A stretch of 64,000 bases of DNA from Nocardioides bizhenqiangii (lineage in GTDB: Bacteria; Actinomycetota; Actinomycetes; Propionibacteriales; Nocardioidaceae). How positions within the stretch are numbered: the stretch's first letter is position 1; each line of letters begins with the position of its first letter. Both the position numbers and the translations under genes were made by a program. Location of the stretch: assembly GCF_034661235.1 (NCBI RefSeq), contig NZ_CP141059.1:1728501-1792500 (forward strand), given 5' to 3'. Below the pieces are notes generated by a model, which was given only the letters and a program-made list of their open reading frames with translations, did not search any database and had not been told where the DNA came from. This document shows, piece after piece, positions 9,196-18,191 of the stretch.

Positions 9196-9711
9196 CTACT
9201 CGTCGTCCGTTAGCGACTCCAGGGCGACCACAGTCGCCAGCACGAGCGCCGCGTCCTCGCCATCCTTGATCTCGACGCCATAGCTGTCACGGACCCGGAA
9301 CCACTTCTTCGAGATGTGGGCAACGGTGTCTCCGTCGCGCTCGATCTCGTACTCGTGGTCGACGATGTTGCCGTGCGCCTTCAGGTCGGTCCCGTCTTCG
9401 AGATCGATCGCGAACCGGGCCCGGATGCCCACGAGTGCCTTGTGGACGGTGGCCACGGTCCTCCCGTCGCGCTCGATCGCGATCTTGTCGCGCACGCTCA
9501 GCTTCTTCTCCTGGATCTTCGCCACCTCCTGGCCAGCCGAGTCCTCGAGCACGAACGTGTGGCGGGCGCGGAGCGCCTTTCCGTTCACGCGGTAGACGCG
9601 GTCTCCCTGCTCGTCCTCGATCCAGAAGTCGTCGCCGATCGATGCCAGCTTCTCCTTCATCTGGAAGCGCCGTACGTCGTCGCTTCTTCCCCGGTCGCGC
9701 AGTCTGCCCAT
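9196..9711 (-). CDS. LURP-one-related (scramblase-like fold) protein
   Basis: A 171-residue soluble protein with the repeated beta-hairpin pattern of the LURP-one-related/Tubby-scramblase fold: IGDDFWIEDEQGDRVYRVNGKALR, then repeated strand pairs such as FVLEDSAGQEVAKI and YEIERDGDTVAHISKKWF. Bacterial members are uncharacterised and often accompany membrane or stress genes. The ATG at 9711 has GGAAGG 7-8 bases upstream. A frameshifted, truncated paralogue sits at 15247 in the same island. Confidence 0.88.
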   Translation of the reverse strand: MGRLRDRGRSDDVRRFQMKEKLASIGDDFWIEDEQGDRVYRVNGKALRARHTFVLEDSAGQEVAKIQEKKLSVRDKIAIERDGRTVATVHKALVGIRARFAIDLEDGTDLKAHGNIVDHEYEIERDGDTVAHISKKWFRVRDSYGVEIKDGEDAALVLATVVALESLTDDE

Positions 9712-9899
9712 GGTCGTACCTTCCGTGGCTTGGTGGTCACGGCAGCGTAGGCCCGGCCAGACGCGGTCCACACCCTCCAGAACGGACGACGTCGCTTCGG
9801 ATGAGAGCCCACGCGCCTGGCGGGCCGCGCCTCAGCACTACGCGTCTTCATACATGCTGGGTGAGGACGGTTCACGTCGCGCACGGCAGGCTGGCGGGC

Positions 9900-11333
9900 A
9901 TGGCTGCTTGGGTCGGGATTGCTCTGTACCTGCTGGATCTGTCGTTGAAGTTGATCGCGCTGGGAGTGGTGCCCAGGAACAGGCGGCCCTCCAGCGGCAT
10001 GGCGTGGCTGCTTTTGATCTTGGCACTCCCGATCTTCGGGTGGGTGATCTTCCTCGTGCTGGGTCGGACCAAGCTCGGGCGCCGGCGGTTCGAGCAGCAG
10101 GCCGAGGTCAACGCGATCGTGGCGGAGCGGACCGCGAACGTGCCCACTCTCGAGGCCGGCTTCCCCGGGCCCGCGTACGTCCAGTCGGTGGCCACCTTGA
10201 ACCGAAATCTGGGGGCGCAGCCGGCGATGCCCGGCAACCGGGTGGACCTGTTTTCCGTGTACAGGGAGTCGGTTGCGGCGATGACAGCCGAGATCGACAA
10301 AGCCACCACCTGGGTGCACGTCGAGTTCTACATCACCGCCTGGGACGACGTGACCGGCCCGTTCTACGAGGCGCTGGTACGCGCCGTCGAGCGCGGAGTC
10401 ACCGTCCGCCTCCTCTTCGACCACCTCGGGTCGCGCGGCATCCCCGGGTACAAGGAGTTCACGGCGCGGCTGGACACGACGGGGATCGAGTGGCACCCGA
10501 TGCTGCCGATTGCGCCGTTCAAACGCCGGCCGGACCTGCGCAACCACCGCAAGATCCTGGTGATCGACGGCGTGGTGGCGTTCGCCGGCTCTCTGAACCT
10601 GATCGAGCCCGGCTACAACAAGCCGAAGAACCACGAGCTCGGGCGCGAGTGGGTCGAGCTGGTGGCGCGCGTCGAAGGTCCGGTGGTGAGCGCGCTCAAC
10701 CTCCTCTTCGCCACCGACTGGTACAGCGAGACAGAAATCAAGCTCACCGAGGAGATCGGTACGGCGCCTCCACCGGCAGGCGAGATCGAGGGGCAGGTGA
10801 TCCCGAGCGGGCCCGGCTTCGCGACCGAGAACAACCTGCGCGCCTTCACGACGTTGCTGTACTCGGCACAACACCGGCTGTCGATCACCAGTCCCTACTT
10901 CGTGCCGGACGAATCCCTGCTGTACGCCATCACCACGGCGGCCCAGCGTGGCGTCGAGGTGGAGCTGTTCGTGAGCGAGGCCGGTGACCAGTTCATGGTG
11001 TACCACGCCCAGCGCTCCTACTACGAAGCCCTGTTGCGTGCGGGAGTGCGGATCTACATGTACCCCGCGCCGGCGATCCTGCACTCGAAGTTCTTCAGTG
11101 TCGACGACGACGTCGCGGTGATCGGCTCGAGCAACATGGACATGCGCTCCTTCGGCCTGAATTACGAGGTCTCGCTCATGGTCCTCGGACCAGAGGTCGT
11201 CGCCGAGGTGCGGAAGGTGGAGAACACCTACCGTGCGATGGCCAAGGAGCTCCTCCTCGAGGACTGGCTGGGCCGATCGCGGGGATCGGCGTACTGGGAC
11301 AACGTGATGAGGTTGACCGCAGCCCTGCAGTGA
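9900..11333 (+). CDS. cls: Cardiolipin synthase-like phospholipase D family protein
   Basis: A 477-residue membrane enzyme of the PLD superfamily, expected to join two phosphatidylglycerol molecules into cardiolipin at the inner face of the membrane. Two N-terminal transmembrane segments (about residues 4-24 and 34-54) are followed by two HKD motifs: H216-K218-D223 (HRKILVIDG, with GSLN) and H395-K397-D402 (HSKFFSVDD, with GSSNMD). Both are intact. The ATG at 9900 opens on the first membrane helix; upstream sequence overlaps the divergent LURP gene. An inverted fragment of a second cls copy lies at 11821. Confidence 0.92.
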   Translation: MAAWVGIALYLLDLSLKLIALGVVPRNRRPSSGMAWLLLILALPIFGWVIFLVLGRTKLGRRRFEQQAEVNAIVAERTANVPTLEAGFPGPAYVQSVATLNRNLGAQPAMPGNRVDLFSVYRESVAAMTAEIDKATTWVHVEFYITAWDDVTGPFYEALVRAVERGVTVRLLFDHLGSRGIPGYKEFTARLDTTGIEWHPMLPIAPFKRRPDLRNHRKILVIDGVVAFAGSLNLIEPGYNKPKNHELGREWVELVARVEGPVVSALNLLFATDWYSETEIKLTEEIGTAPPPAGEIEGQVIPSGPGFATENNLRAFTTLLYSAQHRLSITSPYFVPDESLLYAITTAAQRGVEVELFVSEAGDQFMVYHAQRSYYEALLRAGVRIYMYPAPAILHSKFFSVDDDVAVIGSSNMDMRSFGLNYEVSLMVLGPEVVAEVRKVENTYRAMAKELLLEDWLGRSRGSAYWDNVMRLTAALQ

Positions 11334-11959
11334 CATGCCCGGTCAGGTCGTTGCGGGTTCCTCGCCGAGAGCCGCCGAGCTCGCCAGCACCCACGTGGAC
11401 GTCGAGGCGCTCCTCCGCCCACTGCACGGCGACGATGGCCAGGCAGACGCTGAACGCGGCCGCCACGACGATCAGCACCGCGATCGCGAAGGGGCGGCGA
11501 ACGGCGTCGGGGGAATCGGGGAGGTGGGGGCTCACACACCTCTCACGGACGGCCCAGCGCGGGCCCACATCCACCGGCACCTCTGGTCGGGCTCACACGC
11601 TCAGGTCCGGACTCGCCTGCGCCTCCGATCACGGGGCGGCGCTAGCCTCGGCAAGCTCCTTGGTGCTCAGCAGCGGCTCCAGTGCGTCCAGTGCGGCCAC
11701 GGGTTCGACAGCGTGTCCATGTCGATGAGGTGTGCACTCGACGCCACAGCAACGGGAGTCGGCGTGCCGGTGCAGACCATCTGCGAGTGGCGCACCTGCA
11801 GTCACGGGCCGTGTGGTCCGGGTCACCCCGTCCCACGCGGTGATGTAGAACTCGACGTGCACCCAGTAAGAGGCAGGATCAACCTCGGCGGTCATCGCCG
11901 CACAGGTCGATGGGTGTTGGGGGAGTCACCGTCCTCGCCCGGCGCCATCCAAGGGTGCG
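11334..11959. other. Gene-poor stretch with an eroded cls fragment
   Basis: A 626-base region between cls and the AI-2E gene. On the minus strand a frame at about 11386-11530 encodes one hydrophobic segment (RPFAIAVLIVVAAAFSVCLAIVAV), but it lacks a natural end and runs into cls antisense, so it may be a remnant of a small membrane protein. The only clear homology is the cls fragment at 11821-11901. Base composition is less regular than in neighbouring genes. Confidence 0.5.
11821..11901 (-). pseudogene. Cardiolipin synthase fragment
   Basis: Read on the minus strand this encodes AAMTAEVDP.SYWVHVEFYITAWDGVT. It lines up with residues 127-152 of the intact cls product (AAMTAEIDK.TTWVHVEFYITAWDDVT) and then loses similarity. 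It is an inverted partial copy with diverged bases, so not a recent duplication. No HKD motif remains. Confidence 0.8.
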
Positions 11960-13102
11960 TCATTCGAGAATGCGTTGCACCGTGGGCTCGGCCTTGTCGG
12001 CGACCCTGTCGAAGAAGCCCAGTTCGCGAAGGCGCCCGATGCCGCGGCTGGCGATCACCCAGGCGGGAACCGCCAGAATCAGGCCGACGATGCCGCCCAC
12101 GAGCCCGCCCAGGGCGGTGACGACGAGAACCACCAAGGGATGGATGTCGAGAGTCCGACTCATCACCTTTGGCTCGACGAAGTTCTCCAACAGGAGGTTG
12201 GAGGCCACCACAGCGACGAGCATGATCACGGCGGAATCGACCCCCCCCTCGCCAAGGGCGATGATCACGGCCAGTCCTCCACCGAGGAACGCGCCGATGT
12301 ACGGGATGTAACCGCCGATGAAGTTGACGACCAGGATCGTTAAGACCAGGGGCAGCCCGAGCAGCAGCGCGACCAGTGCGACAAAGACGGCCACGATTGC
12401 CGACATGATGGTTCGTCCACGGCCGTAGTCGCGAAGGGTCGCGAAGGAGTCCCCGAGGAAACCGTCGACCTCCCCTTGCGCCGCGGGATCGAACTGGGCG
12501 ACGACGGATTGTCTGAGCCTGCTTCCGTCCTTCAGCAGGTAGAACATGATCAGAGCGCCGAGGATCAGTCCACTCGCGAGCCCGATGACTTTGTCGATTC
12601 CATCAGTCAGATGGGTCACGAAGCCCTCGCCGACGGTGGGAGCCGCACCCTCGATCGCCTCGCGCGCCGTCTCGAGCGACTCCTCGTCGGCGTCCAGTTC
12701 ATCGACCGCGTTGGCGACCGCCGCGTCGACGGAGCTGGAGATCTCGGCCGTCTGCTGGGTGATCCCCCGGACGGTCGAGTAGCCCACGACGACGCCGAGA
12801 GCGAGCAGCCCGAGGACGACCAGGCCTGCGGCGGCGCCGGGCTTGAGCCCGCGGTGTACCAGTCCCCCCGCCATCGGGGAGAAGCACACGGCGAGAACGG
12901 CGGCGAACGTCAGCGGCAGCACTATCTCGCTCACTGCCCCCACGGCGAAGAGGACGATGGTGACCGCCACGACGACGCCGACGAAGCTCCAGGCCCAGAC
13001 ACCCAGCTTCGGTCCCCACCCGATCAGCCTCCCCAGCCTGACCGGTGTCTCGCCCGACTCTGGCCCGATGCCGAGGGCGCCGTTGTCGTCCTCGACGGCC
13101 AT
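11960..13102 (-). CDS. AI-2E family transporter (YdiK/TqsA-like)
   Basis: A 380-residue integral membrane protein of the AI-2E transporter superfamily, with about eight transmembrane segments. Family marks are the central soluble domain rich in Glu and Asp, the GGYIPYIGAFLGG motif, and the LLENFVEPKVMSRTLDIHPL signature followed by GGLVGGIVGLILAVP. Relatives export the quorum signal AI-2 or act as Na+/H+ antiporters; the cargo here is unknown. The ATG at 13102 lies 4 bases after the stop of the upstream 111-residue gene, so the two form an operon. Confidence 0.92.
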   Translation of the reverse strand: MAVEDDNGALGIGPESGETPVRLGRLIGWGPKLGVWAWSFVGVVVAVTIVLFAVGAVSEIVLPLTFAAVLAVCFSPMAGGLVHRGLKPGAAAGLVVLGLLALGVVVGYSTVRGITQQTAEISSSVDAAVANAVDELDADEESLETAREAIEGAAPTVGEGFVTHLTDGIDKVIGLASGLILGALIMFYLLKDGSRLRQSVVAQFDPAAQGEVDGFLGDSFATLRDYGRGRTIMSAIVAVFVALVALLLGLPLVLTILVVNFIGGYIPYIGAFLGGGLAVIIALGEGGVDSAVIMLVAVVASNLLLENFVEPKVMSRTLDIHPLVVLVVTALGGLVGGIVGLILAVPAWVIASRGIGRLRELGFFDRVADKAEPTVQRILE

Positions 13103-13106
13103 GCTG

Positions 13107-13442
13107 CTAGACCTCGTCTTGGCTGTCGAGTTCGGCGACCTCGAGCTCGACAACGAGCGCCTTGACGATGTTGCCCGTCGCTGCCGCAACCCGCGCGGTG
13201 CCGACGATCGGCGCCACCGCAGCGAGGACGCCACGAAGCTTCTCGGGGTCGATCCCCATCGCACCGGCGACCTCGAGGTTCAGCGCATACGACACCGGGG
13301 GAGCGTCGACGGCGACCAGGGCAGCGACGCGGACCAGAATCAGGGTCTCTTCGTCGAGGTTCGATGCGTCGACCGAGTCCGCAGTCATCCTCGCGAGCAG
13401 ATCCAGCACCGGAGTCTCGTTCGCGTTCGTCGTGTCGGTCAT
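13107..13442 (-). CDS. Carboxymuconolactone decarboxylase-fold protein lacking the AhpD CxxC
   Basis: A 111-residue all-helical protein. VRVAALVAVDAPPVSYALNLEVAGAMGID and LRGVLAAVAPIVGTARVAAATGNI match the CMD/AhpD fold. No cysteine is present at all, so the disulfide-based peroxidase chemistry of AhpD is not possible. It is the first gene of a two-gene operon with the AI-2E transporter (4-base gap). A second cysteine-poor paralogue sits at 20462 in the same island. Function unknown. Confidence 0.85.
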   Translation of the reverse strand: MTDTTNANETPVLDLLARMTADSVDASNLDEETLILVRVAALVAVDAPPVSYALNLEVAGAMGIDPEKLRGVLAAVAPIVGTARVAAATGNIVKALVVELEVAELDSQDEV

Positions 13443-13669
13443 GATGTCTCCCTGTCGTTGTCGGGGGTTCGGGTGTGTCGAAGACTCGCGGCAGGGTTGC
13501 CGCTGAACTCAGTGCACTCCGGCAGCGGCTGAGAGGCATCATTGAGATCGTGTGAAACCAGCGCGGTCGTTGGATTCTTCGTCCAATCTGGGTGACGACA
13601 GGCACACCTCTCGGGATCCAGACTCGTGGTGCGCCGCACACTCGGTGCTGCGAGAGAGGAGACTCGGCC

Positions 13670-14095
13670 ATGACCGAGCAGACGACGTCACAGCAGAGGT
13701 CCGATGGCGAGCCCCCGAACAGCTGGGCCGTCGGCTTCACTGCGTTCGCCGGCGTGATGATGATCATGGCTGGCGGCTTCCAGACCTTCGCAGGGATTGC
13801 CGCTCTCGCCAAGGACGAGTTCTACGTCGCCACGCCGAACTACATCCTGGAGTTCGACGCCACCGAGTGGGGCTGGATCCACCTCCTGCTCGGGCTGCTG
13901 GTGCTGTTCGCAGGATTCGCGGTGCTGTCTGGCCAGATGTGGGGCCGGGTGGTCGCCATCATCCTGGCCGTCCTCAGCGCACTGGCCAACTTCGCGTTCA
14001 TCCCCTACTACCCGTTCTGGGCGATCACCGTCATCGCGCTGGACGTCTTCATCATCTGGGCGCTCTCCGCTCACGGCCGCGACATCGTGCGATGA
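13670..14095 (+). CDS. DUF7144 family four-helix membrane protein
   Basis: A 141-residue protein with four transmembrane segments. An N-terminal soluble tail is followed by GFTAFAGVMMIMAGGFQTFAGIAAL, a loop with YILEFDATEWGWIHLLLG, and C-terminal helices with ALANFAFIPYYPFW. This pattern is typical of the actinobacterial DUF7144 membrane family, whose function is unknown. GAGAGGAG lies upstream of the ATG. A perfect hairpin follows the stop. Confidence 0.87.
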   Translation: MTEQTTSQQRSDGEPPNSWAVGFTAFAGVMMIMAGGFQTFAGIAALAKDEFYVATPNYILEFDATEWGWIHLLLGLLVLFAGFAVLSGQMWGRVVAIILAVLSALANFAFIPYYPFWAITVIALDVFIIWALSAHGRDIVR

Positions 14096-14097
14096 AC

Positions 14098-14120
14098 GGC
14101 GGCCTCCGAAGGAGGCCGCC
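14098..14120 (+). terminator. Hairpin terminator after DUF7144 gene
   Basis: A perfect 10-bp inverted repeat, GGCGGCCTCC and GGAGGCCGCC, around a 3-base loop starting 3 bases after the stop codon. No T-tract follows, which is common for high-GC actinobacteria. Confidence 0.65.
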
Positions 14121-14177
14121 CCGCTCCTGCCATGGCGAGTGGGGTCAGGAGCTCACTGGCTAGGGCGGGTGGCAACG

Positions 14178-15188
14178 ATGGGATCGGCAGAGGGCACGGC
14201 AGGCCGGCCAGCGGGTAACAAGCCCGCTGGCGCGCCAAGCCACCGTGAGCCGGCTGACGACGCCGAGAATCCCCCGGGCAGGTTGCTGGTGTTCTGGCGC
14301 CGTCTGGTGTCATGGCTGTTGGTGCACTGGCCGGGACGCGTGGTGGTCCGCACCGTAAGGTCGTTCAACCGGGTCGAGTTGTTCGACCGGTCGATGACGA
14401 TCGCCGCCCAGCTCTTCACGTGCATCTTTCCGATCCTGATCCTGCTGGCCACGTGGGCGACACGGAAGGACGCAGACCGGATCGGCGACTCGGTCAGCAT
14501 GCCGGAGGAGTCGCGGGTGCTTCTCGAGGAGGCGGTCACCGCCGCCGGGGACGCCGCCTTCGGCATCGTCGGCACGGTGGTCGTGGTGGTGACGGCCACT
14601 GGTGTATCGCGGGCTCTTACACGGGCGTTCGCGGCCATCTGGGACCTGCCGCGTCCGAGGAGCAGCCTGGGGCACGTGTGGCGGTGGATCGCGGTCGTCC
14701 TGGCGCTGGCGTTCTCGCTTCTGGTGGTCCGCATCGTGGGTCAGCTGGTGAGCGGTGTGCCGCCTGAGACTGTGTGGCCGGCTGCGGTGTCGTTGGTCTG
14801 CGACCTGGCCATCGCGATGTTCGTGCCGTGGATTCTCCTGTCCGGCGCCGTGCGCCCGCGCCTCCTGCTCCCGGGCGCGCTGATCATGGCTCTCGTCATG
14901 CTTGCGGGGCGGCCGGTCATCGCTGCCTGGTTGCCCGGGGCACTGGAGACCAGCGCCGACCGCTACGGCTCCATCGGCGTCGCGTTCACGTATCTCGCGT
15001 TGTTGTACTCGGTGTCGTTCGCCTTCATGGCCACCGCCATCCTTGGCCAGGTGATCGCCACCGATGAGGGAGGACTGGGCCGATGGATCCGGGCCGATGC
15101 TGCCGGGGCGGTCATGCAGCCCGACGGGGCCAACGAAGACGAGAAGGCCTCACACGGTTCAGGTGACGACCCCCAACCCGGCTCCTGA
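14178..15188 (+). CDS. YihY/BrkB-family membrane protein
   Basis: A 336-residue protein of the YihY/virulence factor BrkB family (once mis-called RNase BN). After a polar N-terminus it has six hydrophobic segments. Family features include the amphipathic entry helix (RSFNRVELFDRSMTIAAQLF), FPILILLATW and a C-terminal RYGSIGVAFTYLALLYSVSF. Family members are thought to be transporters, but no substrate is proven. The C-terminal tail is acidic and cytosolic. The ATG at 14178 was chosen over longer frames because those run into the hairpin and the preceding gene. Confidence 0.88.
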   Translation: MGSAEGTAGRPAGNKPAGAPSHREPADDAENPPGRLLVFWRRLVSWLLVHWPGRVVVRTVRSFNRVELFDRSMTIAAQLFTCIFPILILLATWATRKDADRIGDSVSMPEESRVLLEEAVTAAGDAAFGIVGTVVVVVTATGVSRALTRAFAAIWDLPRPRSSLGHVWRWIAVVLALAFSLLVVRIVGQLVSGVPPETVWPAAVSLVCDLAIAMFVPWILLSGAVRPRLLLPGALIMALVMLAGRPVIAAWLPGALETSADRYGSIGVAFTYLALLYSVSFAFMATAILGQVIATDEGGLGRWIRADAAGAVMQPDGANEDEKASHGSGDDPQPGS

Positions 15189-15246
15189 CATGTTGTGGAC
15201 ATCGAAGCAAGGTCTGACAGCCACCATCATCGAGGAGGGCATTACC

Positions 15247-15420
15247 ATGCGACTACGGGATCGCCGGAGGGGACGACGACTCAGGCACGACGCGCTACCA
15301 GATGCGTGAGCAGCTGTGGACGATCGGCGACGACTACTGGATCGAGGACGAGTCCGGACAACGCGCGTTCAAGGTGGACGGCAAGGCGGTCCGGTCCGCG
15401 ACACGACTGAGTCACGACTC
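15247..15420 (+). pseudogene. LURP-one-related gene, frameshifted and truncated
   Basis: The frame opens with ATG (MRLRDR), then homology to the family jumps to another frame: RYQMREQLWTIGDDYWIEDESGQ and AFKVDGKAVR, the same start as the intact protein encoded at 9196-9711. After VDGKAVRSAT the similarity stops, exactly where the convergent lipoprotein gene ends at 15412. The gene therefore carries a frameshift near its start and has lost about the last two thirds. Confidence 0.78.
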
Positions 15421-15891
15421 GGGGCACTCCTGCGACAGCGTTGCGGTGAGGGAGGTCAGCGCCGTCTCCAGGCCTCGAAGCGCGGTGACGATACCGGGCG
15501 CCTTCTCTTTGAGATTGTCGGTCGTCAGCCCGTCCGCGGCTGTCTGCACGGCAGCGAACGCGGTCTCGAGCTGCCCGACGGCCGGTTGCAGCTCCGCCGA
15601 GACCGATGCCACCGCGGTGTCCAGCGCCGTGTTGGTGTCGGCGAGCGCGGCCTCCAGCGCGTTGAGCCCGTCCTGCAGCGGCTCGATGTCCGTCAAAGTC
15701 TGGACCGCGGACTTCAGTGCGGCCACGTCTGTGCACCCCGCGGCGGCGGTGGCCGTCGCGAATGGGCTGGACGAGTCGGCCGTGGTGGTCGTATCGCTCG
15801 GGTCGCTCGAACCGCAGCTGGCCAGGAAGACCCCAGCGACCACGGCGAGCAGTGCCGATCCGAATCGTCGAGAGCGCTGAGCTGGTCCCAT
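15412..15891 (-). CDS. Putative lipoprotein, helical, unknown function
   Basis: A 159-residue protein with a lipobox signal (LLAVVAGVFLASC), so it is expected to be lipid-anchored on the outer face of the membrane. A Ser/Thr-rich linker follows, then a long alpha-helical region of heptad-like Ala/Leu/Thr repeats (residues 60-150) that may form a coiled coil. No enzyme motif is seen. Its 3' end abuts the broken LURP-one gene. The start at 15891 is the first ATG before the signal peptide; an upstream GTG is possible. Confidence 0.75.
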   Translation of the reverse strand: MGPAQRSRRFGSALLAVVAGVFLASCGSSDPSDTTTTADSSSPFATATAAAGCTDVAALKSAVQTLTDIEPLQDGLNALEAALADTNTALDTAVASVSAELQPAVGQLETAFAAVQTAADGLTTDNLKEKAPGIVTALRGLETALTSLTATLSQECPES

Positions 15892-16032
15892 GCGGCCACC
15901 ATGCGCCCGTTGGGTGACCACCGCATCACCCACACCACATGATCCGAGATTCACACACGTTGGGTGACGCTCCTCCGTCCGGTTCTCCCCATGATGGTGG
16001 TGCCGCACGCCCGCAGCTGAGGGAGTACTTCC

Positions 16033-16308
16033 ATGACCAATGGACCAGGCCGCCACGCCCGAGCGATGTTGCCGAACGTCCTGGTCGTACTGGTCGACGA
16101 TGTGGGCTTCGGCGCCGGCAGCGTCTGTGGTGGTCCGTGCCAGACCCCCACGGCGGAGCGTCTGGCGGCTGGAGGGTTGCGGTACAACCGCTTCTACACG
16201 GCCGCTCTGGGCGCGCCGACTCGGCAGGCGCCGGCGAACATCCGCGCGCCCTCGGCAAATGAGCCCGAGAGGACCCCAGAGGTGCAGATGCAGTGGGGGA
16301 CGCTGTGA
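16033..16308 (+). pseudogene. Arylsulfatase N-terminal remnant
   Basis: The first half (PNVLVVLVDDVGFGAGSV ... TPTAERLAAGGLRYNRFYTAAL) is the start of a type I sulfatase, including the metal-binding Asp-Asp. The catalytic signature expected next, C-S-P-T-R, reads G-A-P-T-R: the cysteine that becomes formylglycine is gone. The remaining 400 or so residues of a sulfatase are absent. The open frame ends at 92 residues inside the start of the SulP gene (GTGA), so it may still be translated. It is catalytically dead by inspection. Confidence 0.8.
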
Positions 16309-18038
16309 GTCAGCAGACGACCGGCCGACCGGGCTGGTTCGAGGCCCATCTGCCCATCCTGGGCTGGGGTCGGCGATACCAGACATCGTGGCTCAGCCGC
16401 GACATGGTTGCCGGCCTGACCCTGTGGGGGCTGGTCGTTCCCGAGGGAATGGCCTATGCCGGTATCGCCGGCCTGCCTCCGGAGGCCGGGCTGTACACCG
16501 CCATGGGGGGCCTCATCGCGTACGCCGTATTCGGCTCGTCTCGTCAGCTGGTGGTGGTGGGGACCTCTGCGACGGCAGCGTTGCTCGCCGGCACAGTGGT
16601 TGCGCTGAAACCTGAGGACGCGGAGACGTACGCGGCGTACGCGGCCGCACTTGTCCTCCTGGTGGGAGTCCTGTTCGTCCTTGCCGGACTGGCCAAGCTC
16701 GGCTTCATCGCACAGTTCCTATCGCGCCCGGTGATGGAGGGTTTCGTCCTCGGGCTGGCGATCTTCGTGGCCGTCGGACAGCTGAACAAGCTGTTCGGGG
16801 TCGAGAAGGGCGAGGGAAACGTGCCGCGAAAGCTGTGGCACGTCGTGACCCAGCTGGACGAGGCGAACTGGTGGTCGTTCGCAGTGGGGATCGCCGCGTT
16901 GGCCGCACTCTTCATACTTCCGCGCATCTCCAAAGCGCTCCCCGGAGGTCTGGTCGTGCTGGCCGGTGGCATCCTTCTGAGCGCGGTGCTCGACCTCTCC
17001 GGGAACCACGGAGTGGAGGTAGTGGGCACGCTGCCTTCAGGGCTCCCATCGCCTGGGATCCCTCAGGTGGACGCTGGAGTCCTGTGGACGCTGGTGCCGG
17101 CGGCGATCGGGATCCTGCTCGTGTCCTACAGCGAGGCGCTGGGAGTGGCGGGGTCGCTGGCGAACAAGCATGGCTATGACATCGATCCCAACCAGGAGCT
17201 CCTCGCTCTCGGCGCCGCCAACCTGTCGTCGGGCTCTCTCGGTGGACTGGTCGCGGGAGGGAGCATGTCGTCGTCGGCGGTGAACGACGGGGCGAAAGCC
17301 CGCAGTCAGGTGTCCGGATTGAGCGCGGCGATCTTCGTCGTGCTGACCATCCTCTTCCTGACCCCCATCTTCAAAGATCTGCCGGAGGCTGTGCTTGCGG
17401 CGCTGATCATCCATGCGGTGAGCCACCTGATGAGGGTGACCAGTCTCGTGAAGGTGAGGCGTCTCGCTCCCGCAGAGTTCTGGATGGGAATCCTCGCCTT
17501 CGCCGGGGTGTTGCTGATCGACGTCCTCGAGGGCCTGGTGATCGCGATGCTGGCATCCCTACTGCTGGTGATCTATCGGTCCAGTCGATCCAGTGTGACG
17601 GCCCTTGGCAGGTTGCCTGGTTCGGAGGACCTGTACACGGCCATGGTGCGCAACCCCGATGCAGTCCCGCTGGATGGTGTGCTCATCATCCGGACGGACG
17701 AGCCGGTCTACTACGCCAACGCGGTCTCCAACCGCGACGCGGTGAGGGACTTGGTGCGTTCGACGGTTCCTCCTGTCACCACGGTGGTCTTCGACCCCCA
17801 GACCCAGCACGACCTCGACTTCACCACGCTGGAGATTCTGACCGAGCTGCTTGACTGGCTGGAGGGGCGGAACATCGAGGTCCACCTCGTCGCGACCCAC
17901 AGCGACCTGGTCGCCATCGCGAAACGCGCCGGTCTCATCCACCTCGGCGGCCGCGTGCACGTCGCGCCGACGCTGACCGACGTGATCGCGCAACTGAAGC
18001 GCAACCCGCCCGCCGAGACCAGCGCTGCCGACTCGTAG
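16305..18038 (+). CDS. SulP family anion permease with STAS domain
   Basis: A 577-residue transporter of the SulP/SLC26 family, moving sulfate, bicarbonate or related anions. It has the signature region LTLWGLVVPEGMAYAGIAGLPPEAGLYTA, about 10-14 transmembrane spans, and the conserved core segment ELLALGAANLSSG. A cytoplasmic C-terminal STAS domain spans about residues 440-560 (DGVLIIRTDEPVYYANA ... HLVATHSDLVAIAKRAGL). The start is GTG 16305, overlapping the sulfatase remnant; GTG 16293 is an alternative with a similar upstream purine run. A former sulfatase next to a sulfate-type permease suggests an ancestral sulfur-scavenging pair (inference). Confidence 0.93.
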   Translation: MSQQTTGRPGWFEAHLPILGWGRRYQTSWLSRDMVAGLTLWGLVVPEGMAYAGIAGLPPEAGLYTAMGGLIAYAVFGSSRQLVVVGTSATAALLAGTVVALKPEDAETYAAYAAALVLLVGVLFVLAGLAKLGFIAQFLSRPVMEGFVLGLAIFVAVGQLNKLFGVEKGEGNVPRKLWHVVTQLDEANWWSFAVGIAALAALFILPRISKALPGGLVVLAGGILLSAVLDLSGNHGVEVVGTLPSGLPSPGIPQVDAGVLWTLVPAAIGILLVSYSEALGVAGSLANKHGYDIDPNQELLALGAANLSSGSLGGLVAGGSMSSSAVNDGAKARSQVSGLSAAIFVVLTILFLTPIFKDLPEAVLAALIIHAVSHLMRVTSLVKVRRLAPAEFWMGILAFAGVLLIDVLEGLVIAMLASLLLVIYRSSRSSVTALGRLPGSEDLYTAMVRNPDAVPLDGVLIIRTDEPVYYANAVSNRDAVRDLVRSTVPPVTTVVFDPQTQHDLDFTTLEILTELLDWLEGRNIEVHLVATHSDLVAIAKRAGLIHLGGRVHVAPTLTDVIAQLKRNPPAETSAADS

Positions 18039-18191
18039 CCCGTCAGAGGCGGCCGCACCCCCCGAGGGCCCGGCACGATCACCTTCGGGTTGAACCAGCC
18101 GAACGCAGCTGCCACAACCTCGCCTGGAACCGTGCGATCACCCGCTACGGGGGAAGGGGCACCCGTCTCTCGGCGTTATACGCTCATCGCC

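Noticed and set aside
8983..9213. 76-residue ORF as a possible integrase remnant
   Set aside because: No catalytic Arg-His-Arg-Tyr pattern and no similarity I could recognise; also no good start.
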